From Stutzerimonas stutzeri (GTDB lineage Bacteria; Pseudomonadota; Gammaproteobacteria; Pseudomonadales; Pseudomonadaceae), in NCBI GenBank assembly GCA_002339675.1, contig DDKB01000016.1, forward strand, positions 62,001 to 126,000: DNA of 64,000 nt, read 5' to 3'. Made by a program: the position numbers and the translations under genes. Of this stretch, positions 33,709 to 42,381 are shown in pieces. A model generated the notes under the pieces. That model did no database searches. It was not told where the DNA came from and saw only the letters and a list, made by a program, of their open reading frames with translations. The stretch's first letter is position 1; each line of letters begins with the position of its first letter.

Positions 33709-34169
33709 AAGCTCCATTGAAATTCTTTCGCTACCTGCCAATGGCTCAACGGGTATTGGCGCGTGGGCGGTTACCGATGGTGCTGCTTGCAGTCGCACGT
33801 AAAGGCTCCGCTCGTGGCGGCTTGGTCAAGGGACTTCGGGAGGATCTCCGGCTGTTGCAGGCCTTGTGCATCGCCTGGTGGCGGGGTGAGTATCGCGCTG
33901 TCAGCCGGCCGGCATTGGTAGCGGCCGTGGCCGGTCTGCTCTATTTCCTATCGCCCATGGACGCGATCCCTGACTTTATACCCGGCCTTGGCTTTATCGA
34001 CGACCTGGCAGTCCTGAGCTGGATCATCCGCAAGTGGTCCGGGGAGCTCGAGGCGTTCCGCCAGTGGCGCGACCGGCAGCCAGCGGAGATTCAGGCCGAA
34101 ATCGAGCGTCTGCCGGCGGAGGACGAGCCGATGACCGACGAAGTGGGCGCGGTGCGTCGTCGCCATTGA
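33705..34169 (+). CDS. DUF1232 (YkvA family) membrane protein
   Basis: A 154-residue protein with the YkvA/DUF1232 core: ALVAAVAGLLYFLSPMDAIP followed by DFIPGLGFIDDLAVLSW, which spans about residues 70-105 and contains one or two membrane segments. The function of the family is unknown. CAAGGAGGC precedes ATG 33705. The upstream region carries DnaA boxes. It stands alone on the + strand before the HTH gene, 135 nt away. Confidence 0.85.
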   Translation: MKAPLKFFRYLPMAQRVLARGRLPMVLLAVARKGSARGGLVKGLREDLRLLQALCIAWWRGEYRAVSRPALVAAVAGLLYFLSPMDAIPDFIPGLGFIDDLAVLSWIIRKWSGELEAFRQWRDRQPAEIQAEIERLPAEDEPMTDEVGAVRRRH

Positions 34170-34304
34170 GTCGAAAGGATTAATCCTCCGTCGATTTTCC
34201 CTTGCGATGCCTTTCACTCCTTGGTGCGACCAAGCGCCGGAAAAACCCTCAACCAGACTGTTACTATCCGGGCTCGGAGCGGGCCAAATCAGCGGAGGTT
34301 AGGG

Positions 34305-34628
34305 ATGAGTGTGCAGATCATCAGGCGAGACGGCGTTGCTGAGTACGCGGTGCTTCCCTGGGATGAATATCAGATCTTGTTGAAGGCGCAGGCCGGGGCG
34401 TCGGCCGCCGAGGTAGCGGGTGAGGGCGGATCGGCTCTACCCCTTTTCGCTGAGCTGGCTGGCCTGCGCGAACGCAAAGGGCTGGCGGCCGATACGCTGG
34501 CGCGCGCGGTGGGTATCAGTCCGGCTTATCTGGAATTGATCGAACGTGGTGAGCGCGATCCCGGCGATGTGATCCGCCGGTCACTGGCCCGCGCGTTGGA
34601 GATCGAGGGCTGGAGGCCGGACGCGTGA
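34305..34628 (+). CDS. Helix-turn-helix (XRE-type) regulator
   Basis: A 107-residue protein. The N-terminal 30 residues (MSVQIIRRDGVAEYAVLPWD) resemble the dimerisation part of antitoxin-like or Phd-like proteins. The C-terminal half is a cro/C1-type HTH (FAELAGLRERKGLAADTLAR, AVGISPAYLELIERGERDP). ATG 34305 has GCGGAGG upstream. The stop overlaps the GTG start of the next gene (GTGA). It is probably autoregulatory. No toxin-like partner is recognised, though the unknown downstream gene deserves a check. Confidence 0.8.
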   Translation: MSVQIIRRDGVAEYAVLPWDEYQILLKAQAGASAAEVAGEGGSALPLFAELAGLRERKGLAADTLARAVGISPAYLELIERGERDPGDVIRRSLARALEIEGWRPDA

Positions 34629-35005
34629 CCGCCCCAAGCGCATCGATTCGCATCAGCCGGGTGCACTGGCAGGCGCTGCTCACCGAACTGGCCGATGCGC
34701 GGCGCCAGCGCCATCTGGTGACCTATCGTGCGCTGGTCGAGCGGCTTGAGTTGCCGGTACCGGCGATGCAGACGCTCACCGCCGCGCTCGAGCACCTGGC
34801 GACGCTGGACGCACGTGCGGAACGCCCGTTGCGCAGCGCATTGGTGATCAGTCAGGGCGCCAGCCGCCTGCCGCGTACGGGGTTCTTTCAATGCGCGGCC
34901 CGTCTGGGTCGTTTCAGCGGGCCGGTCGACGGACCGGCCGCCGCGTCCTGGCATGCCGGCGAAGTGGCGCGCGTGTTCGAGTTCGACTACCCGGAGGCGC
35001 CATGA
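34625..35005 (+). CDS. Uncharacterised protein in the HTH-Sel1 operon
   Basis: A 126-residue soluble protein starting with GTG at 34625 (MTAPSASIRISRVHWQALLT). No signal peptide or membrane segment. The first half is helical (ALLTELADARRQRHLVTYRA, VPAMQTLTAALEHLATLDA). It ends with LVISQGASRLPRTGFFQCAA, a pattern reminiscent of small-ligand or nucleic-acid-binding folds but not assignable by eye. It overlaps the genes on both sides by 4 nt. Function unknown. Confidence 0.7.
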   Translation: MTAPSASIRISRVHWQALLTELADARRQRHLVTYRALVERLELPVPAMQTLTAALEHLATLDARAERPLRSALVISQGASRLPRTGFFQCAARLGRFSGPVDGPAAASWHAGEVARVFEFDYPEAP

Positions 35006-35472
35006 TCGTATACAAGATCCGTGCAAGGGTGGCGTACCTGGTTGCGCGCCGGTTGATGGCGGTGCGTTGGGCTGTCCGGCAACCGGCGCTGTGGCGCTGG
35101 ATGGAGGGCCAATTTGCGCGCGTGGCCGGTTTGGGCGACACCAGGGCCCAGAGCTTCTACGGACACATCCTGCTGTTTCGCGGCCACGGTTACGGCGCCC
35201 GCCAGGAGGGGATCCGCCTGCTGCGACTGGCAGCCGAAAAAGGGGATGCCAAGGCGGCCTATCAGATGGGTGTCGTGAGCCTCGGCGAAGATGCCACGCA
35301 CGGCCCCGATGGCGTCCAGGCGGCGCGCTGGTGGAAGCTGGCGGTCGAGGCCGGGCATCCGCTGGCAGCGACCCGTCTGGCGCAGCTCTACCAGGCCGGA
35401 GGCCATGGTCTGGAGGCGGACCGCCAGGAGGCCGAGCGTTACAGGGCTAGTGCCGCCAGGCTTGGGCTGTGA
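35002..35472 (+). CDS. Sel1-repeat protein
   Basis: A 156-residue protein with about two to three Sel1-like repeats (YGARQEGIRLLRLAAEKGDA, AAYQMGVVSLGED, VQAARWWKLAVEAGHPLAAT). The N-terminal part (residues 1-40) is basic and amphipathic. Sel1 repeats mediate protein-protein interactions. ATG 35002 overlaps the previous stop (ATGA), with CGGAGGC upstream. The 3' end overlaps the end of the convergent EAL-GGDEF gene by 34 nt. Confidence 0.85.
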   Translation: MIVYKIRARVAYLVARRLMAVRWAVRQPALWRWMEGQFARVAGLGDTRAQSFYGHILLFRGHGYGARQEGIRLLRLAAEKGDAKAAYQMGVVSLGEDATHGPDGVQAARWWKLAVEAGHPLAATRLAQLYQAGGHGLEADRQEAERYRASAARLGL

Positions 35473-37229
35473 GCGCCCGGCCGAGAGGTGTCGAGCCTGT
35501 ATACGCTGAAGCCGGCCTGCAGCTTGGCCTGGCGCTTGGCTTCAGAAGCCAGTGCTGCCAGCTGTGCAGCGTCGCAGTCGACGCCGGGATCAGGATGCAG
35601 GCAGACGGCACCGACCGACAGCGATAACAGCGGATAACGCTGGGTAACGCCCTGGCGGCCCTCCGCGACGAAACACCCCTCATCCAGATGCTCGCTTCGG
35701 TAGAACCGCCTGCATCGCTGTTCGAACGCCTCGAACAACCGGGCCAGCCGCGCCTGCCAGTCTGGGCGGTGCAGCACCAGCATGAAGTCGTCACCGCCAA
35801 TGTGACCGACGAAATCGCAACTCGGATCCACCGCTTCCTCCAGGCATTGCGCCAGGCACAGCAGGATTTCGTCGCCCTTGGCATAGCCGTACAGGTCGTT
35901 GAACGGCTTGAAGTGATCGATATCGACGTAGCAGATCACCGCCTCGCGTTCCTGCCGCAGCAAGCGCGCCAGGCACTGCTGGATAGGTACATTCCCGGGC
36001 AGCAGGGTCAGCGGATTGGCGTGGCGTGCCTGCTGCAGCTTCATCTCGGTAATCAGCTTGAGCACGTCGATGACGCGCCCCAGGCCGTGGTAGCGCCCAC
36101 GGACGGTGATCACGAAATCCTCGTCGATACGCTGCCGGGCGCGGCTGGTGAGCAGGCGGCTGACCTGCTGCAGCGATTGGCCGAGCTCGACGGCGAGAAA
36201 GTCATCGCTCATCAGCCGGCTGATTGGTTTGCGTGCCAGCAGGTCCGTTGCGTAAGGCTTGAGCAGGGCATCCGAAAGCAGGCTGCGATGCACGATGCCA
36301 ACCGGGATATCCGCGGCATCGAGCACGGCGACGGAATTGAGGTTGACTTGCTGGCGGAACAGCTCGAGGACCCGTGCGATTGGTTGCTCTGCGCTGACGG
36401 CGGCCTGCTTGAGCAGCAGTGCGGTGAGGTCCGGTTGTTCGGCGTCGAGGGTCTCCTCGCGTCCGTCTGCGCTCGGTAGCAACACCGTGGTGTTCACCGT
36501 TGGCTCCTCGGACGGACGCCCCAGCAGATAGCCCTGGACTAGGTCGACGCCCATATCGCCCAGGATTTCCAGTTCGGCATGCAGTTCGATGCCCTCGGCG
36601 ATGACCTGCGCCCTGGAAGCCCGGGCGATTTTCAGGATCGATTCGACAAATTCACGCTTGATGGCGTCTCGGTGGATCCCGTCAATGAAGTAACGATCGA
36701 TCTTGACGTAGTCCGGGCGAAGCTGCGACCACATGCGCAGGCTGGAATAGCCGGCGCCCAGGTCGTCCAGGGCGATGGAAAAGCCCATGTCTCGGTAATG
36801 GTGCAGCGCGGCGTCGAGCAGTTCGAAGTCGTCGGTGGGGGTCTGTTCGGTCAGTTCGATAACCACGCGCTCCGGCGGGATATGGTACTCACGCAGCAGT
36901 TCGAGGGTGCGGCCCGGCCTGTGCGTCGCGTCCAGCAGGGTTTCCGGTGACGCGTTGAGGAACAGCTTGCCTTGCAGCTGCTGCTGGCTGTAACGCCGGC
37001 AGGCGTTTTCCCGACAGGTCATCTCCAGCTCGTTGAGCCGTCCGGCGAACCGGGCCGCCGCGAGCAGGTTGATCGGTGAGTGCAGGGAGGTGTTGGAGGG
37101 CCCCCGCGTCAGGGCCTCGAAACCCACCGCCCGGCGCGCTGATAGCGAGACGATGGGCTGGAACAGGCTGGTGATGTCGCCGTGAGCCAGGATGCGATCC
37201 AGCGTGCTCAACTGCTCGGTGACGGTCAT
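35439..37229 (-). CDS. EAL-CBS-GGDEF cyclic-di-GMP protein
   Basis: A 596-residue cytoplasmic protein. The N-terminal EAL phosphodiesterase domain has an intact catalytic set (FEALTRG at 37-43, VIELTEQTP, IALDDLGAGYSSL, DYVKID, VIAEGIE). A CBS-pair-like middle follows (about 290-420), then a C-terminal GGDEF domain whose signature is GGDDF (478-482). The EAL part is therefore predicted active; cyclase activity is uncertain. The gene order prc - this gene matches P. aeruginosa algO-PA3258. ATG 37229 is used because the family begins near MTVTEQLSTL. Confidence 0.9.
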   Translation of the reverse strand: MTVTEQLSTLDRILAHGDITSLFQPIVSLSARRAVGFEALTRGPSNTSLHSPINLLAAARFAGRLNELEMTCRENACRRYSQQQLQGKLFLNASPETLLDATHRPGRTLELLREYHIPPERVVIELTEQTPTDDFELLDAALHHYRDMGFSIALDDLGAGYSSLRMWSQLRPDYVKIDRYFIDGIHRDAIKREFVESILKIARASRAQVIAEGIELHAELEILGDMGVDLVQGYLLGRPSEEPTVNTTVLLPSADGREETLDAEQPDLTALLLKQAAVSAEQPIARVLELFRQQVNLNSVAVLDAADIPVGIVHRSLLSDALLKPYATDLLARKPISRLMSDDFLAVELGQSLQQVSRLLTSRARQRIDEDFVITVRGRYHGLGRVIDVLKLITEMKLQQARHANPLTLLPGNVPIQQCLARLLRQEREAVICYVDIDHFKPFNDLYGYAKGDEILLCLAQCLEEAVDPSCDFVGHIGGDDFMLVLHRPDWQARLARLFEAFEQRCRRFYRSEHLDEGCFVAEGRQGVTQRYPLLSLSVGAVCLHPDPGVDCDAAQLAALASEAKRQAKLQAGFSVYRLDTSRPGAHSPSLAALAL

Positions 37230-37258
37230 GTTGATTCCGTGATGGCCATGAAATGCGA

Positions 37259-37280
37259 AGGGCCGCCCTTGGGCGGCCCT
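37259..37280 (-). terminator. Terminator-like hairpin after prc
   Basis: AGGGCCGCCC-TT-GGGCGGCCCT (positions 37259-37280) is a 10-bp perfect stem, 46 nt after the prc stop and 30 nt before the next start codon. No strong T-run follows on the minus strand, so it may act partly as a leader structure of the EAL-GGDEF gene. Confidence 0.5.
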
Positions 37281-37325
37281 GCGTATTTCACGACGCAATG
37301 ATGTCAATATGATGACATTGCCGTG

Positions 37326-39416
37326 CTAGTGCTCCACGCTGTTCTTGGCCATGGCCTTTTGCAGGCCCAGGTAGTCCAGCAGGATGCGCCCGCTTTCGGC
37401 CAGGAAGGCGTCTTCCTCGGGCTTGAGCTTCTTGTCTTCCACATGCGGCGTGGTCTCGTCGTCCTTGGCCAGTTTGGCCAGGGGTTCCTCTCCCTTGGCC
37501 TTGCGAAGGGCATTTTCCAGCGCCAGCTGTCGGTTCTCGATGCGCTCCTGCTGCGCGCGGCGCTTGTCTTCATTCAGGCTGATGGTCGTTTCGTGGGCCA
37601 GCTCCTGGGACAGCGCCAGGCGATCACGGGTAAAGACGAAGTCCGGGTCCTCGTCTGTCCGTGCCTCGTGGCGGGACTTCAGCTCGGCGAGAAAGGGCAT
37701 GAACGGATTGTGGTCTGGGTTGATGGCCGCGCGGATGCTGTCCCAGGGCATGGCCTCGGGCAGGGCGCTTTCGCCTATCTCCTTGGTGTCGACTTCGGCG
37801 GGGTAGGCGATATCCGGTACCACGCCCTGGTGCTGCGTGCTCTGTCCGGAGACGCGGTAGAACTTGGCCAGGGTCAGTTTCAGCTCGCCGTGATTGAGCG
37901 GCTGGACCGTCTGCACCGTCCCCTTGCCGAATGTCTGGCCGCCGACAATGAGCGCGCGATGATAGTCCTGCATCGCGCCGGCGAAGATCTCCGACGCAGA
38001 GGCGGACAGACGGTTCACCAGCACGGCCATCGGGCCCTTGTAGAAGGCGCCCGGCTGCTCGTCGGCCAGCACGTCGACGCGCCCGTCGCTGTTGCGCACC
38101 AGCACCGTCGGCCCCTTGTCGATGAACAGGCCGGTCAATTCGGTGGCTTCCTGGAGCGAACCGCCACCGTTATTGCGCAGGTCGATGACCACGCCGTCTA
38201 CCTTTTCGGCCTGCAGTTCGGTCAGCAGTTTCCTGACGTCGCGCGTGGTGCTCTTGTAATCATCGGCGCCGGCGCGCAGTGCCTTGAAGTCGAGGTAGAA
38301 GGCGGGCACTTCGATCACGCCGAGCTTGTAGTCGCGACCGTCCTGGGAGAGGTGAAGCACCGATTTCTTCGCCGCCTGCTCTTCGAGCTTCACCGCCTCG
38401 CGGGTAATGGCGACCACCTTGCTGGTCTGATCATTGGGAGCATTGCTGGCCGGGATCACCTCCAGATGCACGACCGAGCCTTTCGGGCCGCGGATCAGCT
38501 TGACCACTTCGTCGAGACGCCAGCCGATGACATCGACCATCTCGTCGTTGTCCTGGCCGACACCGATGATCTTGTCGGCAGGCGCGATCTGCTTGGTCTT
38601 CTCGGCCGGGCCGGCCGGCACCAGGCGGACCACCTTGACGTATTCGTTATCGCTCTGCAGCACGGCGCCGATCCCTTCCAGAGACAGGCTCATGTTGATG
38701 TCGAAGTTTTCCGCGTTGTCCGGCGACAGATACTGGGTATGCGGGTCGTAGGACTGCGCGAAGGCATTGATGTAGGTCTGGAAGACGTCTTCGCCACGGG
38801 TCTGCTCGAGGCGCGAGAGCTGGTTCTTGTAGCGCTTGGTCAGCAGATCGGCGATGGCTTTGGGTTCCTTGCCGGCGATCTTGAGGCGCAGCACCTCGTC
38901 CTTGACCCGCTTTCGCCAGAGGTCGTCCAGCGCGGCCTGATCCTTGGGCCAGGCGGCATGCTTGCGGTCGACCAGCAGTTCTTCGTCACGGGTGAAGTCG
39001 AAGCTGTCGACCCCCTTGTCCAGCAGACCCAGCGCGTAGCTCAGCCTGCCTTGAAGGCGCTCCAGGTAGACCTTGTAGATGGCGAAGCCCGGCTCCAGGT
39101 TGCCGTTTTTCAAGAAATCGTCGAACTGGTTGCGCCAGGGTTCGAACTCGGCGATGTCGCTCTTGGTGAAATAGCTGCGCGAGGGGTCGAGCATCTCCAG
39201 GTAGCTGTCGAAGATCTTCGCCGAGCGCGCGTCGTTCAGCGGCGGCTTGTTGTAGTGGTGGCGCTTGAGCAGCTCGACCACGTTGAGGCTGGCGATCACC
39301 TGGTCGCGGTCGGGCTGCAAGTAGTCCCAGTCGTGTTCGTTGGTCTTTGCCTGGGCCGCGCTGGCCTGGAGGCCGAGCAGCAGGGCCAGCAGGCCCGCGG
39401 TCAGGGATCGTTTCAT
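37326..39416 (-). CDS. prc: Carboxy-terminal processing protease Prc/Tsp (AlgO type)
   Basis: A 696-residue periplasmic S41 protease: signal peptide (MKRSLTAGLLALLLGLQASA), a PDZ domain (about 210-300), and the Ser/Lys catalytic dyad in VNRLSASASEIFAG and VGGQTFGKGTVQ. A C-terminal DUF3340-type domain completes it. It degrades ssrA-tagged and mis-sorted periplasmic proteins and in P. aeruginosa affects MucA cleavage and alginate. The longer frame would begin at 39452; 39416 gives a normal signal peptide and family length (about 698). No good ribosome-binding site is seen for either. Confidence 0.93.
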   Translation of the reverse strand: MKRSLTAGLLALLLGLQASAAQAKTNEHDWDYLQPDRDQVIASLNVVELLKRHHYNKPPLNDARSAKIFDSYLEMLDPSRSYFTKSDIAEFEPWRNQFDDFLKNGNLEPGFAIYKVYLERLQGRLSYALGLLDKGVDSFDFTRDEELLVDRKHAAWPKDQAALDDLWRKRVKDEVLRLKIAGKEPKAIADLLTKRYKNQLSRLEQTRGEDVFQTYINAFAQSYDPHTQYLSPDNAENFDINMSLSLEGIGAVLQSDNEYVKVVRLVPAGPAEKTKQIAPADKIIGVGQDNDEMVDVIGWRLDEVVKLIRGPKGSVVHLEVIPASNAPNDQTSKVVAITREAVKLEEQAAKKSVLHLSQDGRDYKLGVIEVPAFYLDFKALRAGADDYKSTTRDVRKLLTELQAEKVDGVVIDLRNNGGGSLQEATELTGLFIDKGPTVLVRNSDGRVDVLADEQPGAFYKGPMAVLVNRLSASASEIFAGAMQDYHRALIVGGQTFGKGTVQTVQPLNHGELKLTLAKFYRVSGQSTQHQGVVPDIAYPAEVDTKEIGESALPEAMPWDSIRAAINPDHNPFMPFLAELKSRHEARTDEDPDFVFTRDRLALSQELAHETTISLNEDKRRAQQERIENRQLALENALRKAKGEEPLAKLAKDDETTPHVEDKKLKPEEDAFLAESGRILLDYLGLQKAMAKNSVEH

Positions 39417-39855
39417 GTGGGCGGGGCGGGGCAAGGCTGGGTAGTCACGCATAGTAGGCCATCAATCAAGCGCCGGGGCGGGTCCGCCGGCGATAAGGAA
39501 ACACCCGGTGTCACTGGCGGCTGCGCGCCGCGACGGTCAACCCGGATCTGGGCAAACCCGACGTTCGCATCAGGCGCGGCAGCCACGGCGAGGGTGGTGC
39601 GATCGTCCGGATGAGCGGCGCGGGTGACGGTCGGCGGCCTGCACGGCCAGCGAATACGATTAAGCGGGTACAGGTCGGCATCACTATGGCGGCAGGCTCA
39701 CGGCATTGCAAGGCGCGCAGGCCGCGGTGCCGTGACGCCATCGCGATCATCGGGAATGCGCGAAACCAGCGCGTTCCGGTGCGCGAATTACCGGGGTGCG
39801 CCGCACCGGCCGGGCACGGGGCGCCTGTGCTATCCCGTACCGCCCCGGCGAGGCG
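39417..39855. other. 439-bp GC-rich stretch without a recognisable gene
   Basis: Open frames here (+ 39611..39880 and - 39511..39750) give basic, low-complexity translations without RBS or motif. No terminator or clear promoter seen. Possibly a degraded remnant or regulatory sequence of prc. Confidence 0.4.
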
Positions 39856-41145
39856 TCAGGGTAGCGTGGCGCTCGAGTAGAAGGCGCTGAGCACCTTGAC
39901 CAGGTGCGCCAGGTCATGGCTGCCGGCCAGTTCGCGGATCGAATGCATGCCGAAAGTCGGCAGACCGATGTCGACGGTGCGCACGCCGAGCTGGCTGGCG
40001 GTAATCGGACCGATGGTCGACCCGCAGCCCATGTCGCTGCGGGTTACGAAGCTCTGCACCGAGACTTCGTTTTCCAGGCACAGGTGGCGGAAGAATCCGG
40101 CGGTTTCGCTGCTGGTGGCATAGCGCTGGTTGCTGTTGACCTTGATCACCGGACCGGCATTGAGCTTTGGACCATGGTTGCCGTCGTGCTTGTCGGCATA
40201 GTTCGGGTGCACCGCATGGGCGTTGTCGGCGGAAATCAGCAATGACCGATTGATGCAGCGCTGGAAGGCTTCGCCGTCCGGCAATAGGCGGCGCAGCACC
40301 TGTTCGAGGAAGGGGCCGTCGGCGCCGCACAGGGAGCTGGAGCCGACCTCCTCATGATCGGTGCAGACCAGCAGGCAGGTCTCATCGGGGCTGGCGCGTA
40401 GCAGCGCCTGCAAGCCGGCATAGCAGGACAGCAGATTGTCCAGGCGCGCGCCGGCGATGAAGTCGGCATTGAGGCCGACCAGCGCGGCGCCCTGGGTATC
40501 GTAGAAGCTCAACTCGAAGTCGAGCACCACATCGGCGACCAGGCCATGTTCGCGGCTGAGTTGATCGGCCAGCAGCGCCCGGAAGTCCGGACGGTCTTCG
40601 CTGGCGATCTGTGCCACGATCGGTGGCAGCTCGTTCTGGGCGTTGATCGGCCAGCCCTGGTTGGCCTCGCGGTTGAGGTGGATGGCCAGGCTCGGGATGT
40701 AGGCGATCGGCAACCTGAAGTCGATCAGCTGGCTTTCAATGCGGCCGTCACGGCTGTAGGTCACCCGTCCGGCCAGCGACAGATCGCGATCGAACCAGGG
40801 CGCCAGCAGCGCGCCGCCATAGACTTCGACCCCCAGTTGCCAGAACCCCTGGCGCTGCAGTTCGGGCTGCGGCTTGACGCGCAAGCAGGGGCTGTCGGTG
40901 TGGGCGCCCACCAGGCGGATGCCGTGCTCGACCAGCGGTTGGCTGCCCCGCTGAAACGCGATGATCGCCGAGTCGTTGCGGGTGACGTAGTAGCGACCGC
41001 CTGGCTCGGTGTGCCAGGCTTCGCTTTCCTTTAAAGAGTGGTAACCGGCGGCCTGCAGGCTGTGCGCCAGGCTCTGGGTGGCGTGGAAGGGCGTGGGGGA
41101 GGCCTTGAGGTATTCGATCAGGCCTTGGTTAAGTGCTTCTCGCAT
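39856..41145 (-). CDS. apeB: Aminopeptidase, M18 family
   Basis: A 429-residue aspartyl aminopeptidase-type metallopeptidase, the length of P. aeruginosa ApeB. Metal and catalytic motifs are visible: GAHTDSPCLRVKP, TDHEEVGSSS, SDMGCGSTIGPI. The start MREALNQGLIEYLKASPTPF matches the family, with CGGAGTCAG upstream. It is cytoplasmic and removes N-terminal residues, probably acidic ones. It lies upstream of prc and downstream of rluA on the same strand. Confidence 0.93.
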   Translation of the reverse strand: MREALNQGLIEYLKASPTPFHATQSLAHSLQAAGYHSLKESEAWHTEPGGRYYVTRNDSAIIAFQRGSQPLVEHGIRLVGAHTDSPCLRVKPQPELQRQGFWQLGVEVYGGALLAPWFDRDLSLAGRVTYSRDGRIESQLIDFRLPIAYIPSLAIHLNREANQGWPINAQNELPPIVAQIASEDRPDFRALLADQLSREHGLVADVVLDFELSFYDTQGAALVGLNADFIAGARLDNLLSCYAGLQALLRASPDETCLLVCTDHEEVGSSSLCGADGPFLEQVLRRLLPDGEAFQRCINRSLLISADNAHAVHPNYADKHDGNHGPKLNAGPVIKVNSNQRYATSSETAGFFRHLCLENEVSVQSFVTRSDMGCGSTIGPITASQLGVRTVDIGLPTFGMHSIRELAGSHDLAHLVKVLSAFYSSATLP

Positions 41146-41371
41146 GACTGACTCCGGACGGCAATGCCCGGAGTTTATCGCATCGATCGTGACGCCGGCG
41201 GCCTGAGGGCGGAACTGAGCGAAAAGCATTGGCAGGCTTGGCGTGCCCGGGTTGGGATTGGCGAGCAATCTCGTTCTACCGGCCGGTGAATAGCTGCAGG
41301 CACTTGGATGGCGGCCGAGACTGCGAACCGTTCGGGTCCACGTTCGCTCCAGCCTCCAGCAGTTTCTCCCG

Positions 41372-42007
41372 TCAGAACGGTGCCGGGCAGTGGAAACGCA
41401 ACCGCTCGCCGGTCTGCGGGTGCGTCAGCGCGAGCATGCTGGCGTGCAGGCACAGGCGGTCGTGGGCGGCGAGCGCCTGCGGATGGGCATAGAGCCGGTC
41501 ACCCAACAGCGGATGGCCGATGGACAGCATGTGGACACGCAGCTGGTGCGACCGGCCAGTGATCGGCGTCAGCTCGACGCGACTGAAGTCGCCGTGGCGT
41601 TCGAGTACGCGCCAGTAGGTCAGGGCGTGTTTGCCGGCCTGGTGGTCGACGACGTGACGTGGCTTGGTGGGCGGGTCATAGCGCAGCGGCAGGTCGATGC
41701 TGCCGCTGTCGGGCGTCGGCTCGCCCCAGCAGAGCGCCGTGTAGGCCTTCTCGGTTTCGCGGTCATGGAACTGCCGCGACAGCTCGCGGTGACTGTCCGC
41801 GTCGCGCGCCAGCACGATCAGCCCCGACGTTTCCCAGTCGAGCCGGTGGACGATGAGTGCCTCGGGATAGCCGTTTTCCTGCAGGCGGGTAACCAGGCAG
41901 TCCCGGTTGTCCTCCGCGCGCCCGGGCACCGAGAGCAACAGGGTGGGTTTGTTGATCACCAGCAGGGCGGCATCCTGGTGGATGATTTGTATTTGGCTGA
42001 GCGGCAT
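41372..42007 (-). CDS. rluA: Pseudouridine synthase, RluA family
   Basis: A 211-residue enzyme with the RluA signature HRLDWETSGLIVLARD (catalytic Asp) and RSHQLRVHM. It is predicted to form pseudouridine in 23S rRNA and/or tRNA (RluA acts on 746 and tRNA position 32). Starting at ATG 42007 (MPLSQIQIIHQDAALLVINK) gives the family length (about 219). The longer frame is not conserved-looking. It sits directly downstream of minE, as in P. aeruginosa. Confidence 0.9.
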   Translation of the reverse strand: MPLSQIQIIHQDAALLVINKPTLLLSVPGRAEDNRDCLVTRLQENGYPEALIVHRLDWETSGLIVLARDADSHRELSRQFHDRETEKAYTALCWGEPTPDSGSIDLPLRYDPPTKPRHVVDHQAGKHALTYWRVLERHGDFSRVELTPITGRSHQLRVHMLSIGHPLLGDRLYAHPQALAAHDRLCLHASMLALTHPQTGERLRFHCPAPF

Positions 42008-42123
42008 GGGCGTGGGGTCGAGGTCGAAAGCGATGAAACGAAACGGCGGCCGTCGAGGCCGCCATTCGTCGAGCAGGTGAAGGCTCGGCCGAACCGTCGT
42101 GGTCCGGCCGTGCAAGACGCCGG

Positions 42124-42381
42124 CTAGCGATCCGGCAAGGTGATGTTGAGCTCGAGGATCGAGCAGCTGCCCTGGTCTTCGAGGGCGACCTGGACCTGGT
42201 CGCTGTCGATGTTGACGTACTTGCGAATCACCTCGACCAGCTCCTTCTGCAGTGCCGGCAGGTAGTCGGGCTGGGTCCGCTGGCCGCGCTCGTGAGCGAC
42301 GATGATCTGCAGGCGTTCCTTGGCGATGTTAGCGGGCGTTTCCTTCTTCTTGCGTTCACGAAAGAAGTCGAGAAGGTTCAT
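42124..42381 (-). CDS. minE: Cell division topological factor MinE
   Basis: An 85-residue protein with the anti-MinCD N-terminal membrane-binding region (MNLLDFFRERKKKETPANIA) and the C-terminal topological-specificity domain (YVNIDSDQVQVALEDQG). It stimulates MinD ATPase and drives pole-to-pole oscillation. The start codon overlaps the minD stop (ATGA), so translation is coupled. Confidence 0.97.
   Translation of the reverse strand: MNLLDFFRERKKKETPANIAKERLQIIVAHERGQRTQPDYLPALQKELVEVIRKYVNIDSDQVQVALEDQGSCSILELNITLPDR

Noticed and set aside
37323..39614. 763-codon open frame on the + strand opposite prc
   Set aside because: It is the antisense shadow of a well-supported prc gene; high GC content keeps antisense frames open. 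No RBS or motif supports it.
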